Translations under genes and position numbers: made by a program
Notes under the pieces: model-generated
Database searches by the model: none
Seen by the model: the letters and a program-made list of their open reading frames with translations, nothing else
What the model was told of the DNA's origin: nothing
NCBI GenBank assembly: GCA_023301545.1
Contig: JALZUI010000101.1
Span: 1-16,282, forward strand
Length of the DNA: 16,282 bases
Direction of reading: 5' to 3'
From: Akkermansiaceae bacterium
GTDB taxonomy: Bacteria > Verrucomicrobiota > Verrucomicrobiia > Verrucomicrobiales > Akkermansiaceae
In this document: in pieces, positions 1-6,471 of the stretch
Layout of the letters: the number at the start of each line of letters is the position of its first letter
Position numbering within the stretch: the first letter of the stretch is position 1

Positions 1-17
1 AAAAACTTAGCCTTCAT
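1..17 (-). CDS. possible 5' end of a leftward gene, cut by the window edge
   Basis: Only six codons would be visible (M-K-A-K-F and a partial codon), too few to name a family. The reasons to suspect a gene are a promoter-like element about 65 bases upstream on the same strand and a weak Shine-Dalgarno-like GGACGAG six bases before the ATG. The visible residues are basic, as in many ribosomal or DNA-binding proteins, but that is not evidence of function. It could equally be a longer untranslated leader whose real start lies outside the window. Confidence 0.25.
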
Positions 18-82
18 TACTCGTCCGAGGACTTTCTTTCTAGCGGAGTTTGTTTCAGCAACTTGGTGTGTTGCGGGGCGCA

Positions 83-113
83 AATATAGACACCACTTTC
101 CCGCACAAGTCAA
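83..113 (-). promoter_or_regulatory. putative leftward sigma70-type promoter
   Basis: On the minus strand TTGACT (108-113) is followed by TCTATATT (83-90). The hexamer TCTATA gives a 17 bp spacer and the better-matching TATATT gives 19 bp. Transcription would start near position 76 and run left off the window through the possible gene start at 17. The near-consensus -35 is the strongest point; the -10 register is ambiguous. Confidence 0.45.
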
Positions 114-201
114 CCCTATTTCGCTAGTTTTTTAAAAAGTTTTGTGAGCTCTTCTCAATCCCTCACATAAGACCATATAAACACTAGGGTTTTCGCTGAT
201 C

Positions 202-215
202 GATTGTTTGCAATC
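202..215. repeat. short inverted repeat upstream of pyrE
   Basis: GATTG-TTTG-CAATC is a 5 bp perfect inverted repeat with a 4 base loop. A second imperfect palindrome, CTCAAGAGCTTTTGAG, lies at 223-238, and a TATAAT hexamer (249-254) without a recognisable -35 follows. Any of these could be part of pyrE control, but the repeats are short enough to arise by chance. Apart from these and the promoters listed, nothing recognisable was seen in the first 312 bases. Confidence 0.2.
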
Positions 216-278
216 ATCGTAACTCAAGAGCTTTTGAGCGAGAGGCCTTATAATTCACCTACTCCTTCGGCTTAAGAG

Positions 279-305
279 TTGACCCACGCCGTGATTTTGT
301 AATGG
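279..305 (+). promoter_or_regulatory. putative pyrE promoter close to the start codon
   Basis: TTGACC (279-284), a 15 bp spacer and TAATGG (300-305) end seven bases before the pyrE ATG at 313. If used, the transcript would start at or within a base or two of the ATG. A competing reading is that GGTAGGA (304-310) is a Shine-Dalgarno sequence, which would need transcription from further upstream, for example from the TATAAT at 249-254. Both cannot be fully true for one transcript. Confidence 0.35.
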
Positions 306-312
306 TAGGAAT

Positions 313-879
313 ATGACTAAGCGCGAAGAACTAAAACAAATCCTCCTCGACCTCTCTGTAAAGACTGGTGATTTCACTCTTACCTCTGGAAAGAAGAGTG
401 ACCTCTACGTCGATTGCCGTACAACTACAATTCACTCCCGCGGAGCCATCTTAATAGGTGAAATTGGATACGCACTCGCTTGTGAGAAAGCGCAAGAGTT
501 AGGACTATCTCCTGATTCTGTTGGCGGAATGACGCTTGGAGCCGATCCTATTACGCTCGCGATCGCTATGGAGTCTGTGCGCTCAGGCGGAGACCTCCCC
601 TTGCGACCGTTTGTCGTCCGCAAGGAGCCTAAGGGTTATGGCACAGGCCAACAGATCGAAGGAAACTTCCGCGATGGAGACCAAGTCGTCGTGATTGAAG
701 ATACAGCGACAACTGGAGGTTCTGCATTAAAAGCGATTAAAGCGATCGAAGCGGCAGGTGGAAAAGTAGCGTTCTGTATCGTGCTAGTTGATCGCCAAGA
801 GGGCGGAGTAGAGAATATTGAAGCTCAAGGCTACCCTACGGCGTCAATTTTCACTAGAGAGCAGCTATTCAGCGCCTAA
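313..879 (+). CDS. pyrE: orotate phosphoribosyltransferase
   Basis: PyrE joins orotate to PRPP to give orotidine 5'-monophosphate, the fifth step of de novo pyrimidine synthesis, in the cytosol. The 188-residue protein has the normal length for the family. The PRPP-binding signature VVVIEDTATTGGS is at residues 125-137. The N-terminal orotate-site segment FTLTSGKKSDLYVDCR is at 21-36 and the flexible-loop segment RKEPKGYGTG at 103-112. The ATG follows GGTAGGA by a few bases, which supports this start. The gene is alone on its strand and converges with the fxsA-like gene, with only six bases between the stop codons and no visible terminator. Another pyrimidine gene, pyrC, lies about 10.5 kb away on the other strand, so the pathway genes are scattered. 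Confidence 0.96.
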   Translation: MTKREELKQILLDLSVKTGDFTLTSGKKSDLYVDCRTTTIHSRGAILIGEIGYALACEKAQELGLSPDSVGGMTLGADPITLAIAMESVRSGGDLPLRPFVVRKEPKGYGTGQQIEGNFRDGDQVVVIEDTATTGGSALKAIKAIEAAGGKVAFCIVLVDRQEGGVENIEAQGYPTASIFTREQLFSA

Positions 880-885
880 ACACCT

Positions 886-1335
886 TTACGACTCGTCCGA
901 AACCACTCGACCGCGTGCCGTCTTGAGAGAGTCGGGAGATTTCTGATTAACAGGCATGCCGGCTGGCACTTGGATTCGATCCTTAAGTAAGAGCGCGAGT
1001 CGGTCGCGCACTACAGCCCTCACTTGAGGAACGAGAAGAGAGAACCCGACCGCGTCGGTTAGAAAGCCCGGAGTCAAAAGAACAACTCCGGCAACTAGGA
1101 CCAAAATCCCTTCTGTAGCCTCTGCGTGAGGTAATTTCCCTGCGCGAAGAGCTGACTGGAAATTCGTTATCGCCAAGGCTCCCTGTTGCTTAGTGAGGTA
1201 TGCGCCAAGAGCACCCGTGATTAAAATGATGATAAATGTCAGAGGCAGGCTGATAACATCCGCCAACATTACAAAGAGAGCTAACTCTACAGCAGGAACC
1301 GTAATAAAGAGCAGTAAGAGCTTCTTGAAATTCAT
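886..1335 (-). CDS. fxsA: FxsA family inner-membrane protein
   Basis: This is a small membrane protein of the FxsA family. The E. coli member, when overproduced, relieves exclusion of phage T7 by the F plasmid; its normal role is not established. The 149-residue product has hydrophobic segments at about 5-25, 28-48 and 75-95. The conserved family features are visible: VPAVELALF near the N terminus, the GALGAYLTKQQG turn at 41-52 and the LLTPGFLTDAVGF stretch at 86-98, followed by a basic, soluble tail of about 40 residues. I prefer the ATG at 1335 over an in-frame ATG at 1350, because TAGG lies seven bases before it and TTGCTA-17-TAGGTT could serve as a very close promoter. The 1350 start would add five residues. 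Confidence 0.85.
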   Translation of the reverse strand: MNFKKLLLLFITVPAVELALFVMLADVISLPLTFIIILITGALGAYLTKQQGALAITNFQSALRAGKLPHAEATEGILVLVAGVVLLTPGFLTDAVGFSLLVPQVRAVVRDRLALLLKDRIQVPAGMPVNQKSPDSLKTARGRVVSDES

Positions 1336-1395
1336 AATCAAACCTAGCATGAAATGCGGTCATTAGCAATGCTCAACATCGTTCATCGCAGATAG

Positions 1396-1419
1396 CTAAA
1401 ATGGTTATAGCCATTTTAG
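1396..1419. repeat. 9 bp perfect inverted repeat overlapping a stop codon
   Basis: CTAAAATGG (1396-1404) and CCATTTTAG (1411-1419) form a perfect 9 bp stem with a six-base loop. The repeat covers the TAA stop (1416-1418) of the leftward esterase gene. No T run follows on either strand, so it is not a standard intrinsic terminator. It may stabilise the mRNA 3' end of that gene or act as a weak terminator before fxsA. Confidence 0.4.
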
Positions 1420-2333
1420 TCTTCAACATACTCTTCGGTCTCGAGTAACCATTGAAAGGCTACTATCTGCGTTGCGGGTGGAGGAATTTGATGCCCGCCT
1501 TCAAAAGCAATCAAGGCGATTTCGCTGTTGTGCTTATTGAGGATTTCCGAGTCATGCTCAACCCAATGATTTGCCGCCTTATCTTGATTTCCATTCACCA
1601 TGACGATCCTCATTCCATCAGGGTAATCAGTGTTAGAACGCCCTTTTCCTCCTAACCATCCTCCGTTGGAATAAATTCCAGCCCAAGAGTAACTCTCCTG
1701 CCAACTATAGTTAAAAGCCCTCAACGCACCTCCTGAAATACCTCCCATAAAGACTTTATTAGGGGAAAACTCGATACTTTCTTTCACGAAGGTAAAGACC
1801 TCACTAAAGCGATCACGAAAACCTGAGGCCTCCTCTCTAGATGCTTTATTACGGAATTGCCCGCAAGCTATGACCACCATATTTGTGGCCTCTGCTGCCT
1901 CCATGTGAAGCGATAGATAGCGCTCGGCCTTTCCGCCAGCATGGAATAGAATCATCAGAGGGAACTCGTTTCGTTGGCCTTCATCATAAGATGAGGGGAA
2001 GTAACAAAAAAGGTCAGTTTCAAAGTCCCCTGCTACAACCGTGCTCTCTAGGCGCCCACCAAACTTTTCACGTAGCTCCTTAAGGTTTTCTGACATGTTA
2101 TCCCAAGCAAGGAGCCAAGCCTTATCTACTTCAGAAAACTCTTCATAAGAGAGCCTACGTTCGTCGTCGTTCGCAATTAAGAGAAGCACCTCCTTTTCCT
2201 TTGGAAAATAATCTACCAACTCCGCGCGAAGCTTATCTCCGTTAGTGAGTTTCCAGTCACGTACATCTGAGTTCCCAAAGCAGCTAAGCGCTCCTATGGC
2301 TAAGACGATAAAAATGCGTATTACGTAGTTCAT
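1416..2333 (-). CDS. secreted alpha/beta hydrolase (esterase-like) with N-terminal SHD1-like domain
   Basis: The 305-residue protein starts with a signal peptide (residues 1 to about 20; a Cys at 18 makes a lipoprotein conceivable). Residues 26-77 resemble the SHD1-like beta domain common in PVC secreted proteins, with the W-x-L-x-NGDKLRAELVDY opening and the LSYEEFSEVDKAWL close. The rest looks like an alpha/beta hydrolase of the feruloyl esterase/PHB depolymerase kind. It has an oxyanion-region FHAGG (130-134), a nucleophile elbow G-I-S-G-G with Ser200, a likely acid Asp251 and a likely catalytic His281. The substrate cannot be told from sequence; an ester in polysaccharide or polyester is a reasonable guess. 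The ATG at 2333 is chosen over a GTG at 2345 because it starts right at the signal peptide. No clear Shine-Dalgarno is visible. Confidence 0.75.
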   Translation of the reverse strand: MNYVIRIFIVLAIGALSCFGNSDVRDWKLTNGDKLRAELVDYFPKEKEVLLLIANDDERRLSYEEFSEVDKAWLLAWDNMSENLKELREKFGGRLESTVVAGDFETDLFCYFPSSYDEGQRNEFPLMILFHAGGKAERYLSLHMEAAEATNMVVIACGQFRNKASREEASGFRDRFSEVFTFVKESIEFSPNKVFMGGISGGALRAFNYSWQESYSWAGIYSNGGWLGGKGRSNTDYPDGMRIVMVNGNQDKAANHWVEHDSEILNKHNSEIALIAFEGGHQIPPPATQIVAFQWLLETEEYVED

Positions 2334-2371
2334 TGATATACACACTAAACGGAGCCAAGAATTGTACCAGT

Positions 2372-2408
2372 AAAAAAGAAAATGCTAAAGAGGCGGATCA
2401 CCTAGCAT
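2372..2408 (-). terminator. putative intrinsic terminator of the LON-domain gene
   Basis: On the minus strand the arms ATGCTA (2403-2408) and TAGCAT (2382-2387) enclose a 15 base loop that may be extended by a GG/CC pair. They are followed by a T-rich tail (six T, one C and more T on the transcript; A-rich at 2372-2382 on the plus strand). It lies 11 bases past the LON gene stop. The stem is short, so efficiency is uncertain. Confidence 0.45.
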
Positions 2409-2418
2409 AACAAAGTAG

Positions 2419-3030
2419 CTAGCTAGTAATTGCCGTTATCAATTGGCTAGCCCGCACTCCATCATCAAGCCCGGTCATTAATTTATTTCGTAGTTCTGAA
2501 TCCGTCACGAAGTTGTGCGCGACATTGTCGATAATCGCTGTTGTCGAAGACATTTGACTAAGACCACTTAAAACCGACTCCTTAACCTCGGCAGGAACCT
2601 CTCCTAACTTTGACTCCGCGCAATCGAGCAAAAGAGCCTTAAGCCCTGAAGCCTGCGATTCCTCAATAGGAGTCCGAGTAACAGGCTCGATATGCGCCGC
2701 GGGATATGGTGAATTTGCCACCCACTGCGTAAAGCGCACGGGTTGGACGCCTGTCACTACAAGTGCGGAGCGCCCGTCGGGCAGCGTCCTGGATGCATTA
2801 ACGATCACGAGGGTTCCGATTTCCGCCACACATTCATCATACGGTTCGTCTTCCGGCTGGAACAAGTTTCCGATCGCAAACATCCAAGTTCCATTGAGCG
2901 CCTGATCTAGCATCGCTCGGTAACGACTTTCGAAAATGTGAAGGTCCATAGAGCTGTGAGGGAAAAGAGGCGTCCCCCCTAGGAGCATCACTCCACACAC
3001 TTTAGGGATATCGAGAGTCAATTCGTTCAT
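2419..3030 (-). CDS. stand-alone LON N-terminal (PUA-like) domain protein
   Basis: This is a stand-alone version of the N-terminal substrate-binding domain of Lon protease. It has no AAA+ ATPase and no Ser-Lys protease part. The family pattern is visible at the start: PLFPHSSMDLHIFESRYRAML (about residues 21-41), then a beta-rich segment with AEIGTLVIV at 69-77 and the LPDGRSALVVTGVQPVRF strand pair at 83-100, and an alpha-helical C-terminal part. The total is 203 residues, usual for these proteins, whose function is largely unknown. The ATG at 3030 is preferred to a GTG at 3045 because a promoter-like TTGAAT-16-TTAGCC ends six bases before it. It is divergent from the RlmI-like gene and shares a 131 bp intergenic region with it. 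Confidence 0.82.
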   Translation of the reverse strand: MNELTLDIPKVCGVMLLGGTPLFPHSSMDLHIFESRYRAMLDQALNGTWMFAIGNLFQPEDEPYDECVAEIGTLVIVNASRTLPDGRSALVVTGVQPVRFTQWVANSPYPAAHIEPVTRTPIEESQASGLKALLLDCAESKLGEVPAEVKESVLSGLSQMSSTTAIIDNVAHNFVTDSELRNKLMTGLDDGVRASQLITAITS

Positions 3031-3036
3031 CCCTGA

Positions 3037-3064
3037 GGCTAACACAGCTTGAGTTAGAATTCAA
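3037..3064 (-). promoter_or_regulatory. putative promoter of the LON-domain gene
   Basis: Minus-strand TTGAAT (3059-3064), a 16 bp spacer and TTAGCC (3037-3042) end six bases before the ATG at 3030. The -10 match is poor. The support is the same geometry seen before several other genes in this window. Confidence 0.3.
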
Positions 3065-3072
3065 CTCCCGCC

Positions 3073-3090
3073 AGCACTAAAGAGTGCTAA
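3073..3090. promoter_or_regulatory. palindromic operator candidate between divergent genes, with a CIRCE-like half-site
   Basis: AGCACT-AAAG-AGTGCT (3073-3088) is a perfect 6 bp inverted repeat. Its right side reads GAGTGCTAA (3082-3090), identical to one arm of the CIRCE element bound by HrcA. The left CIRCE arm is not present at the standard nine-base spacing. The site lies between the -35 elements proposed for the LON gene and the RlmI-like gene, where a repressor could control either or both. Confidence 0.35.
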
Positions 3091-3125
3091 ATTCTATCTC
3101 GATCGATCATTAACGAAAAAATCTA

Positions 3126-3153
3126 TTGCAGTTACCATTACAATTACCATACT
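3126..3153 (+). promoter_or_regulatory. putative promoter of the RlmI-like gene, leaderless geometry
   Basis: TTGCAG (3126-3131), a 16 bp spacer and CATACT (3148-3153) end eight bases before the ATG at 3162. A transcript would begin at about the start codon. This makes the upstream in-frame TTG at 3126 part of the -35 and not a start codon. Confidence 0.35.
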
Positions 3154-3161
3154 CCGCCTCT

Positions 3162-4322
3162 ATGGCAGGTCTAATTATTCGCCCACGGGCACGCATCTTT
3201 CACGGCCACGAATGGGTCTATAAAACAGAAATCCAAAAAACGTTTGGCGAGCCTCAACCAGGTGAAGTCGTCACACTGAAGGACTTTCGAGATCGCCCGC
3301 TAGGGGTGGCAATCTATAATCCAGAGTCTCAAATCGTCGCGCGACGCTTCTCTCGCCGCAAGCAAGACCTCGATTTCGCCTTTTTCACCCGCCGCCTAGA
3401 ATATGCTGTTTCAGTACGTGAACGTAGCGGAGTGGACATGAAGCTCTGCCGCCTAGTGTGGAGTGAATCCGATGGTATCCCTGGGCTTATTGTCGACCGC
3501 TACGGGGACCACCTCGTAATGCAAACCCTGACCCTCGCAATGGACCAAAGAGCTGATTTAATCGCGGAAGCTCTTATTGCGTTAATCAAACCTACCAGTA
3601 TCACCTTACGTAACGACTCCCCAATGCGTAAAGCCGAAGGGATGGAGCCCGAGATCAAAATGCTCCACGGCGACACGCCGGAACCCTTTGAGGTCGTCAC
3701 CGGGGGAATCAAATTCCTTGTGGATTTAGCCGAAGGGCAAAAGACTGGATTGTACCTTGATCAACTAGACGCGTACGCCTCGGTCGCTAAATACGCCAAA
3801 GGGCTCAAGGTATTAGACTGCTTCTCTAACCAAGGAGGATTTGGTCTCGCCTGCGCTCTAGCTGGAGCAGCGGAAGTCACCTGCGTAGATATTTCCCAGA
3901 GCGCGATCGATGCTGTCTCTGAAAACGCAGAACGCAATGGTGTGGAAATCAAAGCGGTATGCGACAACGTCTTTGATTACCTACGTAGTTGTGATGAAAC
4001 ATTTGACCTCATCATTCTAGATCCTCCATCCTTCACTAAGAATAAAAAATCCCTGACGGGAGCAATGCGAGGCTATAAGGACATCCATGTCAGAGCCCTG
4101 AAAATGCTCAATAAGGACGGTTATCTCTCTACCTACTCCTGCTCCCACCACGCTAGTCGGGAAAAGTTTCTGGAAATGATTGTGGATTCAGCCGTGGACG
4201 CCAAAAAAACGCTCCGTTTAGTCGAAAATCACAGCCAGAGACTCGACCACCCTGTATTACCAGCTCTACCAGAAACTGAGTACTTAAAAGGCTTCACCTT
4301 CCAGCTCGCGCCGAACAGGTAA
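3162..4322 (+). CDS. rlmI: RlmI-like class I SAM-dependent rRNA methyltransferase
   Basis: The protein (386 residues) is predicted to make 5-methylcytosine in 23S rRNA, as E. coli RlmI does at C1962. The target base is by analogy. An N-terminal PUA-like RNA-binding domain (about 1-75) is followed by the central domain with GQKTGLYLDQ (192-201). The Rossmann methyltransferase fold has SAM motif I VLDCFSNQGGFG (217-228), the acidic VDIS at 242-245, the LDPPSF motif (286-291) and the SCSHH motif (326-330) that carries the cysteine expected to attack the cytosine. The length fits the family. The frame is open upstream to a TTG at 3126, but homologous proteins begin near the ATG at 3162 and the upstream bases look like a promoter. 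Confidence 0.88.
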   Translation: MAGLIIRPRARIFHGHEWVYKTEIQKTFGEPQPGEVVTLKDFRDRPLGVAIYNPESQIVARRFSRRKQDLDFAFFTRRLEYAVSVRERSGVDMKLCRLVWSESDGIPGLIVDRYGDHLVMQTLTLAMDQRADLIAEALIALIKPTSITLRNDSPMRKAEGMEPEIKMLHGDTPEPFEVVTGGIKFLVDLAEGQKTGLYLDQLDAYASVAKYAKGLKVLDCFSNQGGFGLACALAGAAEVTCVDISQSAIDAVSENAERNGVEIKAVCDNVFDYLRSCDETFDLIILDPPSFTKNKKSLTGAMRGYKDIHVRALKMLNKDGYLSTYSCSHHASREKFLEMIVDSAVDAKKTLRLVENHSQRLDHPVLPALPETEYLKGFTFQLAPNR

Positions 4323-4341
4323 AACTTTTACAAATTAAGGC

Positions 4342-4369
4342 TTGTCATCTAATATAAACATCGTATAAC
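4342..4369 (+). promoter_or_regulatory. rpsP promoter
   Basis: TTGTCA (4342-4347), a 16 bp spacer and TATAAC (4364-4369) form a good sigma70-type promoter. The predicted start near 4376 leaves a leader of about 17 bases. That leader contains no Shine-Dalgarno; its CACCTCC (4371-4377) instead resembles the 16S anti-Shine-Dalgarno itself. Confidence 0.65.
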
Positions 4370-4392
4370 TCACCTCCAAATTTCACACCATT

Positions 4393-4632
4393 ATGGTAGC
4401 TCTAAGATTACAAAGAAAAGGTGCTAAGGATCGTCCTTACTACAAAATCGTAGCCGCAGACAAGCGTGCTCCTCGTGACGGTCGTTACATCGAACAAATC
4501 GGAACTTATGATCCGCTGGTCGAAGGTGAAAACTGGAAGATCGACCTTGAAAAAGCAAACCAATGGGTTGCTAAAGGGGCTCAACCTTCCGACACCGTTT
4601 CCGACATCATTCGCAAAGCGAAAAAGGCGTAA
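4393..4632 (+). CDS. rpsP: 30S ribosomal protein S16
   Basis: S16 is a primary binding protein of the 30S subunit that helps 16S rRNA fold. The 79-residue product has the family length and the signature start MVALRLQRKGAKDRPYYKIV, with the conserved D-R-Y pattern R-A-P-R-D-G-R-Y-I-E at 26-35 and G-T-Y-D-P at 37-41. The gene stands as a single transcription unit with its own promoter and terminator. In many bacteria rpsP is followed by rimM, trmD and rplS; none of these follows here. There is no Shine-Dalgarno before the ATG, notable for a gene that should be very highly translated. Confidence 0.97.
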   Translation: MVALRLQRKGAKDRPYYKIVAADKRAPRDGRYIEQIGTYDPLVEGENWKIDLEKANQWVAKGAQPSDTVSDIIRKAKKA

Positions 4633-4656
4633 GCCAACTTTCGAAAGCATTGAATT

Positions 4657-4682
4657 AAGGAGCCTATAAAGGCTCCTTTTTT
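4657..4682 (+). terminator. rpsP intrinsic terminator
   Basis: AAGGAGCC (4657-4664), loop TATAAA, GGCTCCTT (4671-4678), with six T at 4677-4682. This is a clean eight-pair stem and U tract 24 bases past the rpsP stop. Confidence 0.9.
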
Positions 4683-4735
4683 GCGTCTGGGAAGTAAGTG
4701 TAAAACTTATAGAAGCCCCTGTTGGATCAGTGCAC

Positions 4736-4766
4736 AAAAAAGCCGCCATCACATGAGGCGGCTTTT
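4736..4766 (-). terminator. terminator of the leftward redoxin gene
   Basis: On the minus strand GAAAAGCCGCC and GGCGGCTTTTTT form a stem (4738-4747 with 4757-4766) around a nine-base loop and end in a six-T run (A at 4736-4741 on the plus strand). It lies 22 bases past the redoxin stop. Four T also follow on the plus strand, so it may work in both directions and back up the rpsP terminator. Confidence 0.88.
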
Positions 4767-4788
4767 CGAGTTAAAGAGCGCAAACAAC

Positions 4789-5385
4789 TTAGTACTTAAC
4801 GCTACATCCGTAAGCTTTGGTCTCTGCCGTCTTCACCTTTTCGCCAGCTTGAAGGGCGTTCAGAGCGGCAACTACATAGTTTTCTGATGTAGCGATATCC
4901 TTAGTGTTGCTTGAGCTATTAGAGTCTATGGCCCCAGCGTATGCAAGAACGCCTTCCTTATTAATTACGAACATGTGAGGAGTCGTTTTAGCAGCGTAAG
5001 CCTTACCGACTTTAGCATCTGCATCTACTAGGGCATAAGTCGCAGCTGCATTTCGCGCCTTCGCATTAGCCTCTAGGGCTTTTGCATCAAGGAATGTGGC
5101 ATGTTCTTTATTAGCAGAAGAAATCAAAAGCCAAGCCACTCCCTTATCGGCGTACTCTTTCTGCAACTTCTGCATGTGGCCTTCATTGTAATGTTTTTTC
5201 ACGAAAGGGCAACCAGGGTTTGTCCATTCCAGGACGACCTCTTTACCCTTTAGTTCTGAAAGGCTGACCTCCTTACCGTCTGCAGTTGTAAGAGTGAAGT
5301 CTGGAGCGGCCTGTCCGACTACTTGAGAAAATGCGACCGAGGCTAAAGAGGCGAAAGCGACTACTGTTGAGATAATTAGTTTCAT
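4789..5385 (-). CDS. secreted thioredoxin-fold redoxin (AhpC/TSA-like)
   Basis: The 198-residue protein has a signal peptide with likely cleavage after about residue 20 (ASVAFS-Q), so it should act outside the cytoplasm. The thioredoxin fold is recognisable: APDFTLTTADGKEVSLSELK at 27-46, the active-site region WTNPGCPFVKKHY at 54-66 with a single Cys59, and the cis-Pro motif TTPHMFVINKEG at 134-145. There is no CXXC. A second cysteine sits near the C terminus (Cys194, in GCSVKY) and could be a resolving cysteine, as in peroxiredoxins. Peroxide or disulfide reduction is inferred; the substrate is unknown. It lies 63 bases after the parvulin gene on the same strand, likely last in that operon, and is followed by a strong terminator. 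Confidence 0.85.
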   Translation of the reverse strand: MKLIISTVVAFASLASVAFSQVVGQAAPDFTLTTADGKEVSLSELKGKEVVLEWTNPGCPFVKKHYNEGHMQKLQKEYADKGVAWLLISSANKEHATFLDAKALEANAKARNAAATYALVDADAKVGKAYAAKTTPHMFVINKEGVLAYAGAIDSNSSSNTKDIATSENYVVAALNALQAGEKVKTAETKAYGCSVKY

Positions 5386-5448
5386 AAGATAATGGGGTAA
5401 TACGGTACCTTAGCGAAGCCAGTGCAGAAAATCGCCTAAAAGGTCCCT

Positions 5449-6456
5449 CTACTCCTCGCCCCAGACCATCACAACGACCTTGTCCTCGCGAGTGCGAAGA
5501 TGGCGGAGGTATACACGTAAACCTTCAATCCGTTGATAGTTCTCAATATCTGCCTTGAGTAAATCTAGCGAGCGATCCTCATAGCGAGCTGCTCTGATCT
5601 CTAAAACTTCGATAAAATGCCACCCGATCCCGCTCTGGACGACTCGAGATTCCCCCACTCCCATAGTAAACAGCGCCTTCGCCAATCCACTGGGCAAGCG
5701 AGTGCTCGAAACCCAACCTAATTCTCCATTAGACTTTTTAGCCTTGGAGTCTTGGCTTACTTGACTCGATAGCTCCTCAAAACTCATCCAACCGGTACGC
5801 AAAGGTGCGAGCTTGTGCTGTAACTCCCCCTCTACCAGTGCAGGATCTTGTCCGTGAGTCGACAGAAAGACATGTCGAATCCGACGGATCTCAGGAACGA
5901 CCTCTATCACGCCCTCTAAACTAGCGGGAGCCTTAATCGTGATTTGGCGATCAAGGTACGAACCTTGCTGAGCATGCGCGTGCGCACGAGAGGCCATTTC
6001 TCCTTTAATATACCCTTGCCTGCTTAGCGCGTCAGAGAGCTCCCGCTCATCACTAAACTGCGCCTTATCCTGTTGAACTAAGGTTTGTGAATGCTCTGGA
6101 GTAATCTTCGGAAGCTTACGCTCATTATGATGTACCTTAACTCGTAATAAATGCTCTAGAATAAGCTCTTCTAGACAAACTTCAAAAAGCTTCGTCTCCT
6201 CTTCAGCCGAAACATCCTGCATCGAGCGCCCTCTAACATAGAGATGCTCCTCAATGCGGTAACGTACTTGCGATTCGACAATTGGTTGGCCATAAACCAT
6301 AGCTGCAACTCCTGCGGCTCTAAGGTCTCCTATATCTGCCCCTCGCTTTTCAGCAACCCACGTATGTACCGGACCATGAAAGACCTTTACGTCAAGCGTG
6401 ACATAAGCAGCAACAATTCCGTAAATTATAAATCGAAAGGTGAATCCTCGGTTCAT
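5449..6456 (-). CDS. membrane-anchored parvulin-type (PpiC/SurA-like) peptidyl-prolyl isomerase
   Basis: The 335-residue protein has a short hydrophobic N-terminal segment (about 6-21) that is a signal peptide or anchor. A helical region follows (about 58-165), resembling the SurA/PrsA N-terminal chaperone part (YGQPIVESQVRYRIEEHL). A PpiC rotamase domain lies at about 190-290, with RHVFLST at 194-200, NGELGWVSSTRLPSG at 243-257 and GIGWHFIEVLEI at 276-287. It probably folds or escorts exported envelope proteins. The gene starts 15 bases after the end of the upstream six-helix membrane protein gene, so the two are most likely cotranscribed. There is no clear Shine-Dalgarno. The parvulin assignment is firm; a specific SurA role is not. 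Confidence 0.8.
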   Translation of the reverse strand: MNRGFTFRFIIYGIVAAYVTLDVKVFHGPVHTWVAEKRGADIGDLRAAGVAAMVYGQPIVESQVRYRIEEHLYVRGRSMQDVSAEEETKLFEVCLEELILEHLLRVKVHHNERKLPKITPEHSQTLVQQDKAQFSDERELSDALSRQGYIKGEMASRAHAHAQQGSYLDRQITIKAPASLEGVIEVVPEIRRIRHVFLSTHGQDPALVEGELQHKLAPLRTGWMSFEELSSQVSQDSKAKKSNGELGWVSSTRLPSGLAKALFTMGVGESRVVQSGIGWHFIEVLEIRAARYEDRSLDLLKADIENYQRIEGLRVYLRHLRTREDKVVVMVWGEE

Positions 6457-6471
6457 ACGTATGGGTAAATA

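Noticed and set aside
3064..3090. Full CIRCE element
   Set aside because: Only the right arm GAGTGCTAA matches. The left arm TTAGCACTC at nine bases spacing is absent, so an HrcA site cannot be claimed.
3126..3161. TTG start for the RlmI-like gene at 3126
   Set aside because: The added residues are not family-like, and the TTG coincides with a -35 candidate for a promoter serving the ATG at 3162.
4408..4752. 114-codon open frame antisense to rpsP
   Set aside because: It lies entirely over the rpsP gene and its terminators, has no family resemblance and would be read through two hairpins. It is a shadow of rpsP.
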